64,000 nt of DNA, taken from Trichopria drosophilae. Lineage: Eukaryota; Arthropoda; Insecta; Hymenoptera; Diapriidae. Below the pieces are notes generated by a model. That model was given only the letters and a program-made list of their open reading frames with translations. It was not told the origin of the DNA and did no database searches. The position numbers were made by a program, and so were the translations under genes. The stretch's first letter is position 1. Every line of letters starts with the position of its first letter. Below, one piece after another: positions 61,572 through 64,000 of this stretch. The stretch lies in NCBI GenBank assembly GCA_030407085.1, contig CM059587.1, positions 106,935,501 to 106,999,500 of the forward strand, written 5' to 3'.

Positions 61572-64000
61572 AAGGGCATAGGGGGTTAACTATACAAAAA
61601 ATCCCCCCACAGCCCTGTGATCCGAGATGGGTCCATATATTGCTACCCCGATGACTACAAATTTCTGAAAGTATGAACTCAAAATTGGCTTTTTCGAAAA
61701 AGTTATGGAGGGGGAAAGAAAAATAAAAAAACTAATTTTTCTCGAAAACTACTAGATCGATTTTAATGAACTTGAAATATGTTAGAAACGTAGGTAAGAC
61801 AATTTGAGAGAAAAATATGATTTTTTTTTTTTTTAATAAGTAAAAAACTGATTTGAAATTTTCAAAATTTTTTTGTTGGCATAATTTTTGATGCGACCAC
61901 CTTCATCTTTTTTCTTGAGGTACCTTACAATGTCCCCTTTCATATATATTTTTTTCAAATTTGTAAAAAATATAGTTTTTGAATAAAAAATCGTAAACCA
62001 TGGTCGTCCTGCTTGACTTGCGCATTCGCACACACCCGTGCACTCACGCACGCACGCACTGACTAAAAATACTATGTTATATACAGTTGAGACTCATGTG
62101 TAGCCAATATAAATATTCAAATGTTTTTTCGTGTTTAATGCACAGTGTTGAAATGTACGAAGTTAAATTGGACCGAAACAAAAACCGGTGCTGAGTGTAT
62201 ATAGTATAGGTCGACCTTAACCGATGTCAATGAGATATTTTATTATCCGGTGTGATGTCGGCGTGATTGTTGACACGAGACTCCTATATAGAAGAACTGC
62301 GAGGCAATAGGTGACTTCTTCTCCGGTAGGCATCGTTCCTTTTATTCGATAGCCATTTCATTCTCGTTATCGAAATCCATCCTTTTTTTAGTAGATTAGG
62401 AATCCGGACGGTGCGACCTGACACTTGTATATGATGTTGTGCTTTGATTCATATAGTCTATGTAAATCGGTATAGCTGAGTGCAGGTTTATATTTGGTAT
62501 TTTTTTCGGAGTTATATCTCTGTGATTCTGGAGAATTTTACTTTTTACATTCTTTTGTTTACATCTGACATTCTTATTTCTTCATAATTTTCAAGATGAA
62601 TAAGACCGTATTGCTAAGACAAAAGTGCCCTGGTTGCAATACTTTTTTAATAAATACTACAGGCCGAAAAAAAAATAGTAACAAATCAACAGGAAGCGAA
62701 TATTTACTCCACTTCTTTGCAGCAAGCAATAAATGTAAATAACATTATTTGTCAAAAATGTAGAATGTCTGTTTATAGAAAAAATATATCTGCAGAGAAA
62801 TCTGAAGTAAATGTCGTAAATGATGTTGTGCCTGATTCGGTAGATAATGATCCAACGTTTGAAATAGTTGAATCAAAAGCATCGGTTTCTGAGGTTGAAC
62901 TTATGGAAGTTTTTATTCGGAGAACTATTGCAACGCATAAATCATGTTGCTTTTGTGGCGGCACAAAACATTTACGTGTCATTCCTGAGGAAACACGAAT
63001 AAAAACTTATATCAAAACTCAAATCTACATTCCATCTGGGAATCGATGTTGTCGTATGCACTTGATAAACGATAGAATATACGAAGAAGATCTTATCCAA
63101 CTGAAAGCCTATTCTAGTACTACAAGCCTTACGGCATCTGAGTTATCAAAACTAATGGAAACTCTTTCTATTAGATGTGACTCGACATTGCTTGATAAAA
63201 TAGGGGAATACAATATTTCTGAGAAAGAACTCAAAATTTTTACAGGCTTAAATTGGGAACAATTAAATGAACTGAAAGATATGTTAACTTCATTGCGAAA
63301 TAGTCATTCCCGTTCCGTCATTCAAGCTATTGTTGCCTTTTTGTTCAAATTACGGTCGGGTAATTCGAATGCAATGATCGCGTCAATTTTGCAATTGCAA
63401 AATGAACACGATGTCTCGGACTATTCGGCCAGTGTAATGAAATCATTTGAAGATGATGTTTTGCCACTTCGTTTTGGAGTGAATGCCTGTGGTCGGAATG
63501 AACTCATTCTAAACCATACCACTAAAATGGCAAAACATTTATTCGATTCTAACGATAAACTTTTTTTGATATGCGACGGCACATACGCTAGACATCAAAA
63601 AAGTTCTAATAATGATTACCAAAGGAAATCGTACTCTGGCCAAAAGAAAGTTCCCCTTTGTAAACCGTTTACCATCTGCACAACTGACGGGTATGTTGTA
63701 GACATTGCTGGACCTTTTCTTGCGAATCAAAATGATGCCCAGATTTTGGAATCAATTCTCGAAAATCCTGAAGGTTTATCTAAGCTGGTTAATGAAGGTG
63801 ATATTTTTGTTCTTGACCGTGGATTTCGTGACGTAAAAGAAAAGTTGGAAGAAAAAAATTTAGAGTTTTGATGCCTGCCTTAAAAGGAAAAAGGAAACAA
63901 TTAACTGCAGAAGAATCAAATAATTCTCGCTTTGTTACGAAAATTCGGTGGGCTGTAGAATCCGTTCACGGTATCATCAAGCAAAAATATCTTCTTCTTA
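61572..64000 (+). mobile_element. DNA transposon carrying the transposase, left part
   Basis: About 1 kb of non-coding DNA precedes the transposase remains. At 61572-61618 it opens with a G-run/C-run hairpin: AGGGCATAGGGGG pairs with CCCCCCACAGCCCT around a TTAA (61588-61591). The downstream stretch, including two poly-T/A runs (61817-61834 and around 61880), looks like transposon leader. The true left terminus cannot be fixed because the right terminus is off the window, so the inverted ends and target duplication cannot be compared. The TTAA would fit a Kolobok or piggyBac-type target site, but this is inference. Confidence 0.5.
62596..64000 (+). pseudogene. DDE_Tnp_4-like transposase, frameshifted and cut by window edge
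   Basis: Remains of a cut-and-paste DNA transposase, the enzyme that would excise and insert its own element. The first in-frame ATG is at 62596 and opens a 5' part with a CPGC (CxxC) motif. That frame ends at TAA near 62740. The main frame runs on from about 62702 to a TGA at 63869-63871 with no ATG at its head, and shows CQKC, then CCFC, then CRMH (a C-x2-C-x31-C-x2-H pattern, zinc-binding-like). The catalytic core is clear: Asp in ICDGTY (codon 63575), Asp in FVLDRGFRD (codon 63815, 80 residues on), and Glu in RWAVESVHG (codon 63958), the last in another frame that resumes at MPALKGKRKQL (63871). Two frame changes are therefore needed, near 62700-62717 and near 63866-63871. The 3' end lies outside the window. 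The DDE_Tnp_4-type fold assignment is firm. The exact superfamily (Harbinger, IS4EU/ISL2EU or Kolobok) is not settled. Sequencing error at one break is possible. Confidence 0.87.

Noticed and set aside
1..64000. CRISPR arrays, bacterial operons or endogenous viral genes
   Set aside because: No regularly spaced direct repeats, no Shine-Dalgarno-led gene runs, and no viral domains seen in any frame.

Overview
This is an AT-rich eukaryotic window with no complete host protein-coding gene that I can support. Several traits suggest an insect nuclear genome: many DNA-transposon-derived short elements with TA target sites, long AT-rich stretches broken by short GC- and CpG-rich islands, and (GA)n and (TA)n microsatellites. 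Hymenoptera is my best guess, because AT-rich DNA with CpG-rich islands is typical of bees, ants and wasps. That placement is inference. There are no operons, ribosome binding sites, CRISPR arrays or phage-like genes.

Layout. 1-9 kb holds a degenerate tandem repeat of about 160-190 bp units (1.2-2.5 kb), AT-rich filler, a cluster of a dispersed GATTACGAAT / GGCGGA repeat (6.8-7.3 kb) and two GC islands. 9-21 kb holds a 1.2 kb foldback element with TTAA-like flanks, a perfect 42-bp palindrome, a retroelement-like 3' tail, GC islands at 12.4, 15.5 and 18-20 kb, and a minisatellite built on CCCGAC words in inverted orientation (16.0-16.6 kb). 22-36 kb holds GC islands, GA microsatellites, a near-perfect 200-bp palindrome (31.7 kb), a TA-flanked terminal-inverted-repeat (TIR) element nested inside another (31.9-32.5 kb), and two more TIR elements. 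36-51 kb is AT-rich with tRNA-like pol III fragments, one copy of a 236-bp short non-autonomous element (MITE) at 42.9 kb, a 1.06 kb inverted duplication with 243-bp arms (44.5-45.5 kb) and elements made of GTAAAGT / ACTTTAC words. 51.4-61.4 kb is a 10 kb tract dominated by degenerate AACAAAAATAAC-type repeats, interrupted by GC islands and two MITEs. One of these MITEs belongs to the same family as the 42.9 kb copy.

The only recognisable protein is at the right edge (62.6-64.0 kb). It is a DDE-type transposase of the DDE_Tnp_4 kind with cysteine-rich N-terminal modules. Two frameshifts break it and the window edge cuts it off. The longer open frames elsewhere lie in GC-rich islands or low-complexity repeats and look like chance openings.

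Overall the window reads as intergenic or intronic DNA shaped by layers of non-autonomous transposons and foldback repeats. The GC islands are the best candidates for host function, probably regulatory. I found no convincing new gene system. The most unusual content is the set of foldback and palindromic repeat families and the 10 kb low-complexity domain.
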